Source of the DNA: Chaetorhynchus papuensis
Lineage: Eukaryota > Chordata > Aves > Passeriformes > Rhipiduridae
Assembly: GCA_013396525.1 (NCBI GenBank)
Contig: VWYX01001327.1
Location: 6,033-70,032 of the forward strand
Direction of reading: 5' to 3'
DNA length: 64,000 nucleotides
The position numbers and the translations under genes were made by a program. Under the pieces are notes generated by a model. It searched no databases. It was given only the letters and a program-made list of their open reading frames with translations, and had not been told where the DNA came from. Every line of letters starts with the position of its first letter. Within the stretch, counting starts at the first letter, position 1. Below, piece after piece: positions 50,039-63,400 of the stretch.

Positions 50039-51459
50039 CTCTTTTCTCTGTTCTTCCCCCTCCTCCTCCACACACTGATGAGCAAATATTTTAGAGAGGT
50101 TTGTCTGCTGACTGTATGAATTTTACTCAGTAGGAAAATACATTCATGTAATTGCATTTCAAATGGTGAGGATCTGAATAAATGAACAAGTTGTTCTATG
50201 AAGAGAGAAATGAAGGCTAGTTCCCCTGAGTTTGTGACCTGTGTTACCCCATTTTCCACGCTTTGGCTGTCCCCTCTTCTGCATAGCTCCCACAACCCCA
50301 CCTTGCCACATCCCACCTAACTCACCTCCTTCAGCTGCAGCTCTGTCCTCTCTCCTTGTTAGCTCACGGATGCTGTCAGGCATTTGGCTCAGCTGGCTGG
50401 CATTGTGTCATCACACCTTCACGGCCCAGCCTGCTTCTGCTCCACCCCTCTCTCAGTCTCAAGAGTCTTGCACAGACCTCACATATCTGAAGGCCTGTGC
50501 CTGCATTAAGTCTGATTGGAAATGGTCAATTTAACAGCCAATTAAAAAATGTGTTTGGATGACTAGCAATGAGATTGGGTGACCGTGTATACTTTAGCCT
50601 CTCAAGAGATAGCTGAAGTTCTCTCAGAGCACCCATGTCAGAGAAAGTTCTGCTAGCAGAGTTTGTCTGGGTTCACAATTTGGAAGCATAACATTGTGCA
50701 TAGCAGTCATTCCCACCACCAGCTACTGAGGACAGACAGGACATTTCCCGTATTAGCACTACGAGAGTGATTAGAGCCACCTATTTATAGCTGTGCAGTG
50801 AAAAAATCTCAGCTCACAGATGTCAAGTTAGCCAGGCTTTTAAGTCTTTCCTATCCAGTGACTTAGATTATTCCTGCCTTATAATTTTTCAGATCCATGT
50901 TATGACTTTATATCCAATTAATTCTGTGGGAGGACAGAGTAAACAAAATCATTAAGAAATGGACTGCTATGAGAGTTCAAGTTGTCACTGCATGGTTAAT
51001 ATTCTTCAGTAGTTCAGGTTTAAGAGTTTTTTTTTTTGTGTTGTATGACATATTAAATACATAGCAAATGGCTTAAAGGCCCTGTTCTGTTTTCAAAGCC
51101 ACTACTGTACCAATTTTAAAAAAATAATAATTACCCAAAAGGGACCAGAGAAGTTTTGACAACCCATGAACCTCCCCTCAGCACAGCTGATTTGCATATA
51201 GTATAGCTAAGAGGTGTATTTGACCCAAGCATTTACAATTAACCCTTAACTTGTCATATATAAAGAAGAGCTTTATTTTCATTTCAGTGATTTTGTTGCA
51301 CTGTAATTTCAAGAAACACCAATTAGCTATCAAATGCTGACAACTTGCACTTAGCACTGATTAGGGCTAGATATGAACTATAAACCTATCACATTACTGT
51401 AGTGCAACAGCTCATTACCAGTCTAGCTTTCCTAGCCAATCTTTTCTACTAATTTTTAT

Positions 51460-51620
51460 TTAGGGACCTACCGGCCAGCTCGTCTGAAAATTATACGCTA
51501 ATGATCCGCGAAGAATTGAGAGCTCTAAATGGTAGCATGGGAGAAAAAATAATTCCGTTTGATCTCTTTATGTTATGATAGATGCCATTTAATCAATTAG
51601 GACAGCAGAACATATCATTC
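51460..51620. promoter_or_regulatory. enhancer-like block in the large intron (candidate conserved non-coding element)
   Basis: AT-rich DNA that nevertheless keeps several CpG (ACCGGCC, CTCGTC, TACGCTAA, ATCCGCGAAG, TTCCGTTT) and packs homeodomain-type cores (GCTAATGATC, AATAATTC, TTAATCAATTAGG). This mix is typical of developmental enhancers. No alignment was available to test conservation. Confidence 0.35.
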
Positions 51621-54600
51621 CATTCCAGACCTGGCAAATATAAGAGAAAAACAGGGAAGGGTGAAAGCTTCACGCATCTTGACCTTCTCCACGATGTAAC
51701 AGAGCATCATGTATAGTATGAGGGAATGTTTAGGAGCACAGTCACTGAGACAGCAGTCCAGACACTGTTTCCTGTGGGTCTCCTGCAACAGGGGCTTGCC
51801 AAGGATGTGACTGCTGCTAGTAGAGGGGACCTGTCACAGACAGGGTCACAGCACTGTGCACTTGTGTCTTGTGGAGATGTCAGGCAGCCTGGGGTGCCTG
51901 CTGCCAGTTAAGCCTCCAGAAGATTTAACATGCCCCTGGGATGTCCCAGAATCAGAAATGCAGCTTACAATTATGCCTGCCTCCTTCTCCCCCACCTGCT
52001 TGAGATTATGAAAGTATTTGAGAAACTGAAGGTACTTCAGCAGTGACAATGGGTGCTTCACAGTTATTTGCCAGAAGTTATTTCCGAGGTACACTGGAGA
52101 TGCAGAAGGAAAAGAACACTATGCTTCATAACGTTACCACTTGTTAATGAGTAGAAAAGATTATAGATGGAAAGATGTAGGTAGGATCAGGTAGGAAAAA
52201 GTGTCTGATCCATATTCTGTTAAACTTGTGTAAATTAAGGGCATCATGGAATATAAAAGTCCTATATTTAATAACTAATATAAACAAATTGAGAGCAATA
52301 ACAGAAATATTTGAAAAGCAGAACATGATCACATTTAGGGGCTATCTCATCTCCTGCAGTCTCACTGGGCTGGAGTTTCTTTTCTGAAGACAATGATATT
52401 CACCCAACAATACCAATATTGTTTCCTGTGTTTACTGGTTCCAAGGCTGAATGAGTCAAAAATAGACAAGCTCACACATTAATGCCTAAAAACCTCCAAA
52501 TTATGTCTCTAAAACAACCACTCAAACACATCCATTGCTGGTTGATACTTGTGCAATTCAAAACTTGGATGACAGCAGAGCACATTATGCTGAGCATGTT
52601 CTCAACACTCATCTAGCCCTGACCTCAAGACAATAAGCCTATAATATGCCAAAAACTTGACCTTTATTTTCCTAAATATGGCAGTAGAGATTTTTTCTTC
52701 CTGTTGAGGAAGGAGCAAGAATCCCTCATGACTGCCCTTCTTGGAACCTGCACAGCAAGAGGAGTGAAGATCTGCCACTCTGCCCAGATTTTTAAATCTC
52801 CCAAAAGAATATTCTCTACATAAATATGCAAAGGTTTTCAAATTTAAGTGCCAGAAATGTTTCAATATGAGCATAATCAGACCACAGGGTTGGGAGATGT
52901 TCCTTCACTACAATAAAGGAGCCAGAAGGAAAAAGCACTGTACAGATAGTCCTATTGCATGCTATGAGGTTAACCAAGGAGAATTTACTCATGCACTCAG
53001 GCACTGCAAAATGCAGTGAAAGATAATATGAGCAGCAAATCACTTACAATACCATCATAGAATACTTAACTCGTTGTTAGATAAGTCCCTTTGTATTTAT
53101 GGCAATAATCATTGGTAACATTTTTTGGTTGTCTTCTGGAGAAATGAAAAAGTACTTTCAAATTATGCAGTCTTGAAAAGGAGCTTATATGAAGCTTCAG
53201 TTAGTGGCACAATTAATGGATAATACACAGGGAAGAATACAGAATTCATTAGCTAATATGGATTACAGATTAGATATTAGTAGGAAACGTTTGGTATTTT
53301 ATATTTCTGAGAGATGAATTAAGGTGAAACAATACACATCATAAAGCGCAGTTATTGGTTTTATATCTATATGAATATGAACACAAAATTATTAAGAAAG
53401 TTATTTGTGTTCTGAACTTTAGTTCCAATAGAGAGATAACATAGCTGTTTAATGCATAAAATAGATGTGTAATCACTAGCCAAAATGACTCTCACAGACC
53501 CACACTATTACTGTTCGAGATGAATATTAGCTTATTATAATTTCATACACAGCCTGCAACATTCTTTATTCATAGCCCACAGCAAAAAGCTGCCTGTTGA
53601 AATGATCTGGTGTTTTGTTGTTACTCTCTTCAGTTACCTGTTGTTCTCTGCTCTTCCATGGGAGGAATAAGTTTAGAAACAGCAGGATTTTCCCTATGAT
53701 TAGGTATCAGAACAACTACTAGTGTGATGTTCAGAGTCCTTAAAAAAATCAAGTATTGTTCCACAGAGAAGAATGTTCCACCATTGATGGATGGAACCCG
53801 GCCAATGGAATTAAAAATTTATTTATACTGCCTTTTGCATGGTTGTGATATAATAGCGTTTTCAGAGAAACTATGAATTTCCTTGGGAGGATGAAAAAAT
53901 CCATTCCAATTTTCAGAGTACACCTAACATAGGTGGTTGTGATACCACCAGAGACCAGGTGAGTTCTGCTAGAGTGCCACAGAAGCATTATGTCCCTGAC
54001 CCTGCTGGGGAGAAAGTGACACTGCCTGGGAGCGTGTGCATTCAGATTCCCAGCAGTCAGAGATTTCCTGCAAACAACATCCTCATCACCATGAGGCTCC
54101 CTGCACTGAGAGGAGTGCGAGGAGAATGGACATGGCACCTGCAAATGGACACAAAGGACTTTACCACTTGTGTAACCTACTTGATTTTTACGTCTGACAC
54201 ACACATAAATTATTCCAGGCAAAGGAGTTCACAAAGGCTGTGTCCTGGTTTCAGCCACGACGGACCGAAATCAAGAGTAGGACAAAACCAATAAAAGCCA
54301 CTGATTATAATGCCATTGCACAGAATACACCCATTCAAAATGGCAGCAGTCACCTAACAAGAGAACAGAAAATCTGTTACCAGCTTAACAGGCTTATTTT
54401 GTACTCTGTATGATGCAAAGATTCTGAAAATTACCAAAGCACACCCTCACATTTTCTGTAAAACCCTCTCCACTGTAAGCAGCTCCAACATTAGCTGAGA
54501 AAAACAGGAGTGTTTCACAAACCTCACTGGAGCACAGTGTGGTAGAGTGTCAACAGGTTCTCTTTCACATGCATTTTCAGAGTCAAATCTTGCTCACCTT

Positions 54601-57199
54601 TGATTCTCCACCAGCCCCTCACCCCCCTCCCCAATAGTTTATACATCAGTGTAAACTACCACAGCTACAGCAGTTACTCTCAGTTTCCTCTGACATGAGA
54701 AGAACCGTCCTCCATCACACCAGTAATGTCCACACATGAGAGAGTAGACCAGGATTCAGGAGATGCATGTTGGCATGATCTGACTGAGAGCACAGAGCTC
54801 CTAGAACACTCTCTCCCTCCTGGGAAAAGTGCAGTTATTTCTCCAACACCATACCTTTGAAACCATTTTTGTTTGTTATGTATACGTGCCAGCTGGGTAG
54901 CAGATCTGGATACTGCATCTAATTCCTGTCCTCCTGCACAGGCATGTAACTTCAAAAAACTTCACTGTGAAAACTGTTGTAAGAGAGAGGGAACACAGTC
55001 TAGGAGCATAAAAGATTCTGCTACTCTATTTATAGCTGGAGGCAGACATGAAAATTGTGTTCAATCCTTAAAAGACTGCTCCAAGGAGATTCAAGTCCCA
55101 CTTGCACAGAGATGATGAGGTGCTTTTAGCAGCTCACCTTGTAAGGGGCTCCCCTCCTGTGTTCTCTGCTGTCTGTGAGCTGAGCCATACCTGTCTGTGA
55201 CAGCACCCAAAACAGCCACCACCACCATTCTGCTGCACAGCTCTCTGCTCTCTGGAACCAGCTGTACCAAAGGGAGCCACAGGGGCTGATATTTCTGACA
55301 GTGGGGGCATACATTTTGTCACTGATTTTCAAAGAGAGTGAGGTTTTGTTTCTGACCAAGAGCATGAACTAAGGAATAGGGAGAAAACAATTTAGTAAAT
55401 TCCACCATCTCTCAAAAATAAAACATTGGAAAATAATTTTAAATTGTAGTAATTTTAAATACAGCAGGTGGAATATTTTTTTATGATGTGTTGATAAGGC
55501 AAAACAAAGCTAAAAGAAAATACAGCTAAAACAGTTAAGTCTTCTGTCTGACATTAATTTTACTGAGTCTTGTCAGATATTGCTAGAAAACATGTCACCT
55601 GGATGACACTTATAAACAAAATACTTTAAAAACTAAAATAATATAGCAAATTCATCCTGCAGCATGAGAGAGGTAATTTTCATATTTCAGAAGATAGTTC
55701 TAACCAGCCTGCTTAAATCTAAAAAGCCAATGCATATTTTAAAAAATCCACTTCACATCTGTTCATTGTGTATAGACCTGGAGGCAACCACCAACCAAAA
55801 ACTTTGATCATCCAGCAGGATCTGGTATCTGAAGAGCACAAGAGGATTATCTTCATTGTGTTACTCTCAAATGTGTTATGAAAATAACAACTTCAATGAA
55901 AAAACATCTTGCAGTTGTAATGCCATTGAAATACTCTTGAAGCAATAAGGCAAACTGGCTGAAGTATCCTCCACTTACAACCACACAATTCTCTTTAAAG
56001 CTTCTAGGGCCTATTACTCCATTGAGAAGGTGATGTCAAATAGAGTGCAAGAAAAGAAGGAGTTTGAAGAAAAAATGTTCAACTATTTGCCCAGAAAATG
56101 TAAGCAAAGGTTATGTTTATTTTTAAGTTAACGTCACAAATACTATTTATGTACATTGAAGAGGAAAATAAAATAGTTCCGCTTGTGCCACTTCAGTAGT
56201 CTCAAATCCCCATTTATGTGGCAAGCTTCTGTATAAACTTCTTGAGCTCCAAATTCATGGTCACAGACCCATCTGCAACCAATCAATAGCTGATTGTACT
56301 TGTGCAGTTTTCACATTCACCAATTCCATCCATTATGTCCCTTGCAATTCCAAACAAACTCAACATTAGGTAACACTTAACCACATACTGGCTCTTTCAA
56401 CAAATAAGCTGTTAATCATCAAATACGGAACATGAAATATCCCTTAGCAAGGATTTGAGGATTATCTCATCTAATTAGATATAAGCATGTTTTCTAATCT
56501 GTGGGTTTAAGCCAAATCCCAATAAAAAGATTTCCATTGATTTACATAGAGTTTTGGATCAAGCACTGGAAGAACTTGATTTTGCAATTCAAAGAAAAAG
56601 AGACCTTAAAAAAAATTGTAACTAGACGACGAAGGAAAAAAAGTGGTTAACTGAGTTAAACCATCTGGCACAGAAATGGACTGGACAGTCCATATCCCTG
56701 CTGGGGTAGAGTCTTGAAAAAGACGCCACTGAGACTTTCTGGATTTCTTTGATGTCATGCAAGTGTAACAATCCATCCAACCACTGGTTTTCAGGTTCCT
56801 AAAAGCAGACTTGATTCTAGCAGACACGCTAGAACACATTTTATTGTTCATTTGTAAAACTGCAACCCATGTGCAGACACTTGACAATCATGCATGAAGA
56901 TAAATTATCAAAAGGAAGTACAGCTATTGAAAATTGTCAAAGTTTTGGACCCAGAACTCTGCACTGAAATTGCATAAGCCTAGCCCTTAACCCATCCTAA
57001 ACAGTTTATTATGTAACTGGTAATGGATATTTGTTAGTTACAAGTTTATTTTGCTTTTAAATGATTCTACCAAGTGTTCACTTAGCTCTTGGGTAGTTAT
57101 TCCACTAATAGGAGCCCCTGTTAGCATGCTTTAAAGTTTATATTCCTCCACGTCATTACTTAAAAATAAGAAATCATTCTGCCGCTTTGTCTCACCAGA

Positions 57200-57500
57200 A
57201 GCAATTTTCTCCTCCTGTGTGTATTCACATCCTTGAAACACTACAGAGTAGTTGTCATCTCTTCTCTCAGAGGCCTCCTTTTCCCCTTTTCCCTGCAAGC
57301 TAGGTGAGAAACCCTTTCATTTCAGACCATTCCTAATGCTTCTTGCTTCTCTTTTAAATTCTCTGCAGTCTATACCCTTTTCTCAGCAATGAGATGCACA
57401 ACTCCAAATAAGTAGCTATATACTGGCAGATAAATAGAAAAGCTATTTTCTTTGGTCTACCGCAGTGGAATGTCTTGCTCTGAGTCACACTGGTTTTGTA
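57200..57500 (-). mobile_element. ancient CR1/L3-like LINE, internal fragment
   Basis: Read on the + strand it follows the reversed CR1/L3 consensus: GTCATCTCTTCTCTCAGAGG, CCTCCTTTTCC, TTCAGACCATTCCTAATGC, TTCTTGCTTCTCTTTTAAAT, TCTCTGCAGTCTA, and later AATGTCTTGCTCTGAGTCAC. The order matches the standard element; divergence is high. Confidence 0.6.
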
Positions 57501-57924
57501 CAAGCAAAGAAGGATCAATAGGGAAATGAAATTTAATTTAACACATCATATCCATATGCAACTATTCATGAAGCTGGAGATAACCAAAAATGTGAAATAA
57601 GTCTAATAAAAATTATTACATGCTTTCTGATAATTTGCTGCATTGTACAAGAGTAGTTATTCCAAGGATATGACTATTTAAAAATTGTTCAATTATACGT
57701 GAAATGAATTATCACCACATTTCTATGAGACAAAATGTATTAATGTTCAATTGAGCCTGAACCAGTGGTGGAACAGGTGAGAATAAACTGCTGGATACCC
57801 TGACTGAAGGCTCAAAATCACATTTTAATGAATTAAGTACAGATTAATTTTTGTATGAAATTACCACAATGGCCTATTTGGGTTCCACTCAAGCTGTATT
57901 TCAGGAATAACTGCACACCACTGG

Positions 57925-58045
57925 ATTGCTTGTTCATTACCGGTCACATCTGTGCTGGCCCGGGACCAAAGCAGTGCCCTTCCGTGATGCAGCTATCTGC
58001 TGCTCATAGGAATGGCTGTTTAAATGCAATTAGTAATTGCTGTTA
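57925..58045. promoter_or_regulatory. enhancer-like block with a palindromic homeodomain site
   Basis: Contains TACCGGTCACATCTG, GGCCCGGGACC, CCGTGATGCAGC and, at 58026-58040, the perfect 15-bp palindrome GCAATTAGTAATTGC, which presents two head-to-head ATTA cores. CpG retention beside homeodomain cores suggests a constrained regulatory element. Function is inferred. Confidence 0.35.
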
Positions 58046-59039
58046 AGCCTGACTATAAACCACAGCACTTCCCTTCTCATTTCATTTTGCAGTCCATCAT
58101 TATTTGCTTGTTACAGTACCCATAAAGTACTAATTTGTTGAGTGGTTCAAAGAGCATTCCAAGAGATGAATGAGGCCTGATTCTTCCCACTTGGATGCTT
58201 GTGCGGAATGGAGTTTGTCAGCTGAGGTTGTTGGAAAGCTGGTGCAACAGGAGTTCAGGCTCAGTGAATGCAACACAGCCACTTACACCCCCTACACGTG
58301 TTCACAGACACCACTGCTCCAATTACTGTCACACTGCCACACTCGCAGCACTGAGTTGAAACCCCAGAGCTGGGGAATGGCAGCTCCACTGCAGCTTTTC
58401 TTTTGAGGATTTTGTCTACTGTCTCTCATTAACTTGATGATGAAAAACGATGCTGTAAGATATGTGCAGACAAAGCTCAAATCTGCACTATCAGCTGTAC
58501 AAACTATCCTACAACAAAGCGCATCGTTGATGAACACCACGACAGCAATTGCTGGAGCATGCAAACCCGTCATCCGCATGCTCCTGAGCTGCTGATTAAA
58601 CTACTCCCATAAAACGCAAGCAGTTTTCCTACATTCACAGACTGTGCATACCTGATTCCATCTACTTTATGTAGTTGCCTGGAATAAAGAAGGAAATTGC
58701 CTGAAATTCAACCTAGTGAACTGCCAGATACAGAAAAACCCCAAAGGTGAACGTAATTTCCAGATGCTCCAAGCCCTCACTATACACGTGCTGACAGAGT
58801 TTCAGTGCTTTTGCAGGCAACTGCACGGCACTTGCCCGGTGTCAAAGAGCACGCACCTAAGGCAGGTCCTCTGCTGGTATAAGGTGGCACTGCTCCAGTG
58901 GCTTGTGCCTGTTAGCCAAGGCTCTAGTCCACATGACCTGGCTGAAAACATCAAGGAAAATTTCTTTTGTTCCTGAGCAGACCATGTTTTTGATAGCTAA
59001 TTAGGAACTATTTCACATTCAACAAAATGTCCATTGACC

Positions 59040-59059
59040 ACTCTCCTACACTCTCCTAC
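59040..59059. repeat. exact 10-bp tandem duplication
   Basis: ACTCTCCTAC occurs twice in direct succession. Confidence 0.9.
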
Positions 59060-60360
59060 AATTGGATCATTCAGGGGCATTTCTTAGCCTTATTTCTCTT
59101 TTTGAATAGGCTCATTTCTTCTTCCTTGTTTGCTTCCCAGATCCTCTCTGTGGATTGTTGTCTCCTCTGCACATGATTTCAGTGTCTCTCAGAGCTTTGC
59201 CATTCATTTTGAGCCGTTTCTCAGCCCCGTGACTGTTTCAGCTGTCTCTCATGTCCTCATTTCCCCCCTTCTTCTGCTCTCACATTTCCTTAAGTAAAAG
59301 AGCAAAACAGTTTTTTGTCCACTTCTAGTATAAACAATATTAAATTAACACAGAAAGATTGGAGATTCTGAAGGGCACACCAGATTTTTTTTCTGAGGCT
59401 TTCTGTGATCTTTATATCATATTCTCATTGAGGAGGTGCAAAAGTAAGGAATAGAAGACAACGATGCAACAGTGGGGAGTAAAAGTGATTGAAATTTCTT
59501 AATGAAAAACAAAACAAAACAAAAAATCTAGTTTCAGGTGCTGATGAATTAACCATTAAGTAGATTGCTCATTTGCCATATAGTTCAAATGTGTCATTAA
59601 ATTCTTATACCTAGTAAGCAGTCATGGTTTTGTGAATCCAACAAAGCTAGGACTTAGTACAAGCTCATAAATAAGGATAAAAAACTCCAGTACTAATACT
59701 AATTATAGTCCAAGAACTTTATCGTGAACTGATTGTTAGCTGGCCTTATCTCCTCCTGAAAATTTTCCACTAACATCTTTTCTGAGAAAAATAATATAAC
59801 TCATGCTAAAAATCCAAAGGCCAGGCATATAAACAAAAGATAGATACCTGGCTTTTCAGTTCTTCTCACACACAGCTTTTACAAAGAGGAAACAACTGCA
59901 GATAAATACACCCATCTAACTAAGAAAAGAAACTGAGGTACTGGATCCATCCAAACCCCATTTTCATTTTTTTTCCAATAATTAACTAACAATTTAAAGA
60001 AAATATATGATACACAGCTCATTCTTTAGACTAGTATACCAAAACACTATAATCCAACACTTTCCCTATTCTCTTTACTTAAAAGCAATAATATTCTACT
60101 TTTGACCAAAAAACCCTCAGATTCTGCATGCCATTAGGACCATTTATGTGATTCTTAACTCTAAAGAAAGGGCAAAAAATAGGGTAACGGAGTCCTAGCA
60201 ATAGTGAAAAGGCATATAGTGCTTTTTGCCAACTCTGAATGCCCTTTAAAAATCCTATTTGAATTTTTTCTAATTCAGATTTACAAATGTGAATAAAGAA
60301 ATAAACACCTAAACAAATTATTTTCCAAAGGACATGCAGAAAGAAAGAATAGATTAACCC

Positions 60361-60480
60361 ATGCTTTGAGCACCAGGTTAGATCTTAAAACATGGTGGCT
60401 CTGCCATGAAATCTCTTGTGCAACCTTGCACCAGTCACCTAATATAATTTTATTTTCTGCAGATAGGATTGAATAAAGCA
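60361..60480 (+). mobile_element. MIR-like SINE relic
   Basis: GGTGGCTCTGCCATGAAATC then TTGTGCAACCTTGCACCAGT and CACCTAATATAATTTTATTT follows the MIR core order (GGCTCTGCCACT...GTGTGACCTTGGGCAAGTCACTTAA). Only the central part is recognisable. Confidence 0.5.
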
Positions 60481-63400
60481 ATACCAGCATGTAAGATCTG
60501 GGAGGAAAAACAACCATATGACAGAGAAGCAGAAGTGCCAAGAACAAAATTCGTGCTTTTAACTCACACCCATCTATTTTACAGACAAGACTCCCTCCTT
60601 GCATAAGCATAAGCATGTAGTTCAAAATATAGGATACCTCTACAAACACCAGCACATTGGGATAGCACATTAAGAGAGAAGCCTATTAAATAAAACAAGC
60701 AACAATTTCTGGAAGAGAAATTCATACAGCCTTGCACTTTTCTAAACAGTTTTCTTACATTCTCAGAGTCATTAAAATGCATAAAAATGATTATTTCCAA
60801 AACAGCATTACCATGAATTATCACCACCCATGTTGCCTAGCAACTGGAGTAATTTTTGAATAGTGAGCTATATAAGCCAGTATTGGAGTTTGTGCAAATG
60901 GGTGTTCATTTGAGGGTTTAAAACACATTCATCTTGGAAATCAGAGGCAGATAATGCAGCACTAATATAAAACTGAATTTCTCTTGAAAACATAAAATGG
61001 CACTAACAATTACTGCATCTTAGTAAAACCCTTCTGTAGCAGATCTGAGCCCAACCATATTTGTTCAGGCCAGAACTGACTCCCTTGCTCTTCCTTGAGC
61101 TTGCAAGTGCCCCTTTCCAATTTTTTTTTAAGATATTTGACATTCCCATGGAGAAAATAATTCTTTCCCAGTCTTCTGAAGGATTTGTTCATACCTCAAG
61201 AGTAAAAGAAACTGGTGACATAAAATGGCAATGTATTTAAGTCAAATAAAAATTCTATTTTTATATAACACACTGATCTGGAAGAACTTAGTGGTTCATA
61301 CCATGACAGAACAACGTGCTTATTAAGATTCACTGGAAACAGTGACAGTAATAGTGACAAAGACACTGAGATACTAGAGAGAGGTTAAAAGTACATATAT
61401 GAAAGATACAAACTCCCAGAAATCATGGTCTGGTCACTCATTAGCTGCAAGTATTTGCCCAGTATAGGGATTCTTGTCCATTCTTCAGACCTATGTGAAA
61501 TTTGACTTGAATACAAGACAAGATCCCCCAAACCATATCAAACCACATCACTTGATGTCTGAGAATTTCTACATTACTTTCTTATAACTTCAGTAGACAA
61601 GTTCCTGCTAAAGCTAATATCAATCTTTGTTACTGTTCCTAAAATGGGAGTGTATGGGGGCCTCTTCCCAAGGCAGTAAGATTCCAGTTGAATGGTTTCA
61701 AAGGCTTAGCCTTATGGCTAAAAATTAAAGAAAAGCAACATGTGCTGAAAAACAGCATGTGTTTTTCATACAGACTGCAGGTGGAGAGGCAAATTCATCC
61801 CTGGCACAGAGACCACTGAAGGCAATGCAGTGGCATCTGCTTACCCCGGCTATGAATCTGAACAAGCTTTTCCCTGCAACTGCTACCTGTGGAGATAAAG
61901 CTGGATACAAAAGTGAAGCAAATTTAGGAGCCTGCAGCCTCTCTGAGATTAGAGAACCAAATTTCTGCAGTAAGAGAAAACCTGTGCATTGTGAGTTTCC
62001 AGGCTTCCAGGAAGCCATGCAGGGCCTACTGACAGACTGCCATAAAATACTTAATGGCTGTTTAATAGCTCAGATACAGAAAAGATGCTCCATTTTGTCT
62101 GCTGCTCTGCGGAAATTTACTGAGACCACACACAATGTGCAGAGCTGTCACATAAGAAAACACTTCCATTGTTTTCCTTTGGTCCCACTCAAAAAAGGCA
62201 GTTAACAGAAATATAATTTTATACTTAGCAGTGAAAGAGAACACCCCTAGAGAAAGGGGAATAATCCCAGCTAGACAGGCTTGTCACTGCTCTAAACAAG
62301 AGGTGCCACTGAATGCATATCACCTGTGTCTGTGGGTTACTCAGCCTCTTCTACAGTGCAGCACAGACACACCCTCATCCCCCATGCTCTCATCTCCACC
62401 AAGGAGCAGGACACAGCTGTACTGCTGGGTCACTGAGCTAATGGTGTCTGTGCTCATCCAGCCTCCAAAACTCTAATTTCCATTGCTCATGGGAAAAAAA
62501 TGCTTTCTGTATTCTTCTCAGCAAGAAGAAAAAGTTTTCTCCAAAATATGCCAGTACATTTTTCAAATTGTATTTTAAAACTCTTCTTATAAACAGGACA
62601 TTGCCTCTGATTTACAGATGACCAACCACTTCTTTATACTCTCTGATATCTTCTTATAGGAAGAATTCTTATTAGGAGTGAATTCAAGAGGGGATTGTGG
62701 CCTGAAGAGAGCTTTGATCTTCTTTTGGCAGTACAGACACTGATGAGAAAATAATACACACCTCTGGCTGTGTAGGCACAGAAGTCCAACAGCTGGGAGT
62801 CACAGCAAAATGAAATTGAACACACAGCAAGTAGAAGATGTGTTTGGTAATGCTTTTCTCCTGGTCAGTCATTGCCAGGAAAGACAATTGTTGTATTTGG
62901 TAACAATTCCCTGTATGTTTAGTTCTAACCTAGCCAGCATCACTAATGTCATCTTTTATATTGCTACAGGTGACCTTCTCTTCAATCCCTAAAATCCAAC
63001 AGGAAGGAATACAGGTTTTCGATAAGTGTTGCTTGAGTTACACTTTGTGAAGTGCAGAATTCAAGCTGTTTTCACACTATGCCTAGGTGCATGATCCATG
63101 AAATATTTAATTAATGTTTATACATGGACGTTTGGTTAGTCATTAACTGCATTCCCATCTGATTGAGATCCAGGAATGAGAATATTTCCAGAAAGTTGTG
63201 TTTTAAGTCCAGACTGCCAAATAATTTTTTTTTAATAAAGATTGGAAGAGAAATAGAATTATAACCGATCTCAATTCATTTTTATTTTCCAAAATGAAGA
63301 CAAAACCAAAGAAGCAATCTTGAATGAATGTGTGAAAATAATCATATTTGCAGCCTTTTGAATGCTAAAAAGCGTAAAATGCATGGACTGAAACATTGCT

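Noticed and set aside
50300..50420. Exon-like stretch on the minus strand with a strong donor (GGAG|GTGAGT)
   Set aside because: The translated segment does not match the missing KIF26 motor sequence, the acceptor is ambiguous and no partner exon was found.
53749..54222. 157-codon minus-strand open frame
   Set aside because: No domain, no conserved-looking motif, no splice context. Length is within chance for 64 kb.
54241..54300. TGTCCTGGTTTCAGC, which resembles the first bases of a common avian endogenous-retrovirus LTR
   Set aside because: The match stops after about 15 bases and neither the rest of an LTR nor internal retroviral sequence follows.
61759..62205. 148-codon plus-strand open frame
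   Set aside because: Not recognisable as any family and lacking promoter or splice context; regarded as chance.
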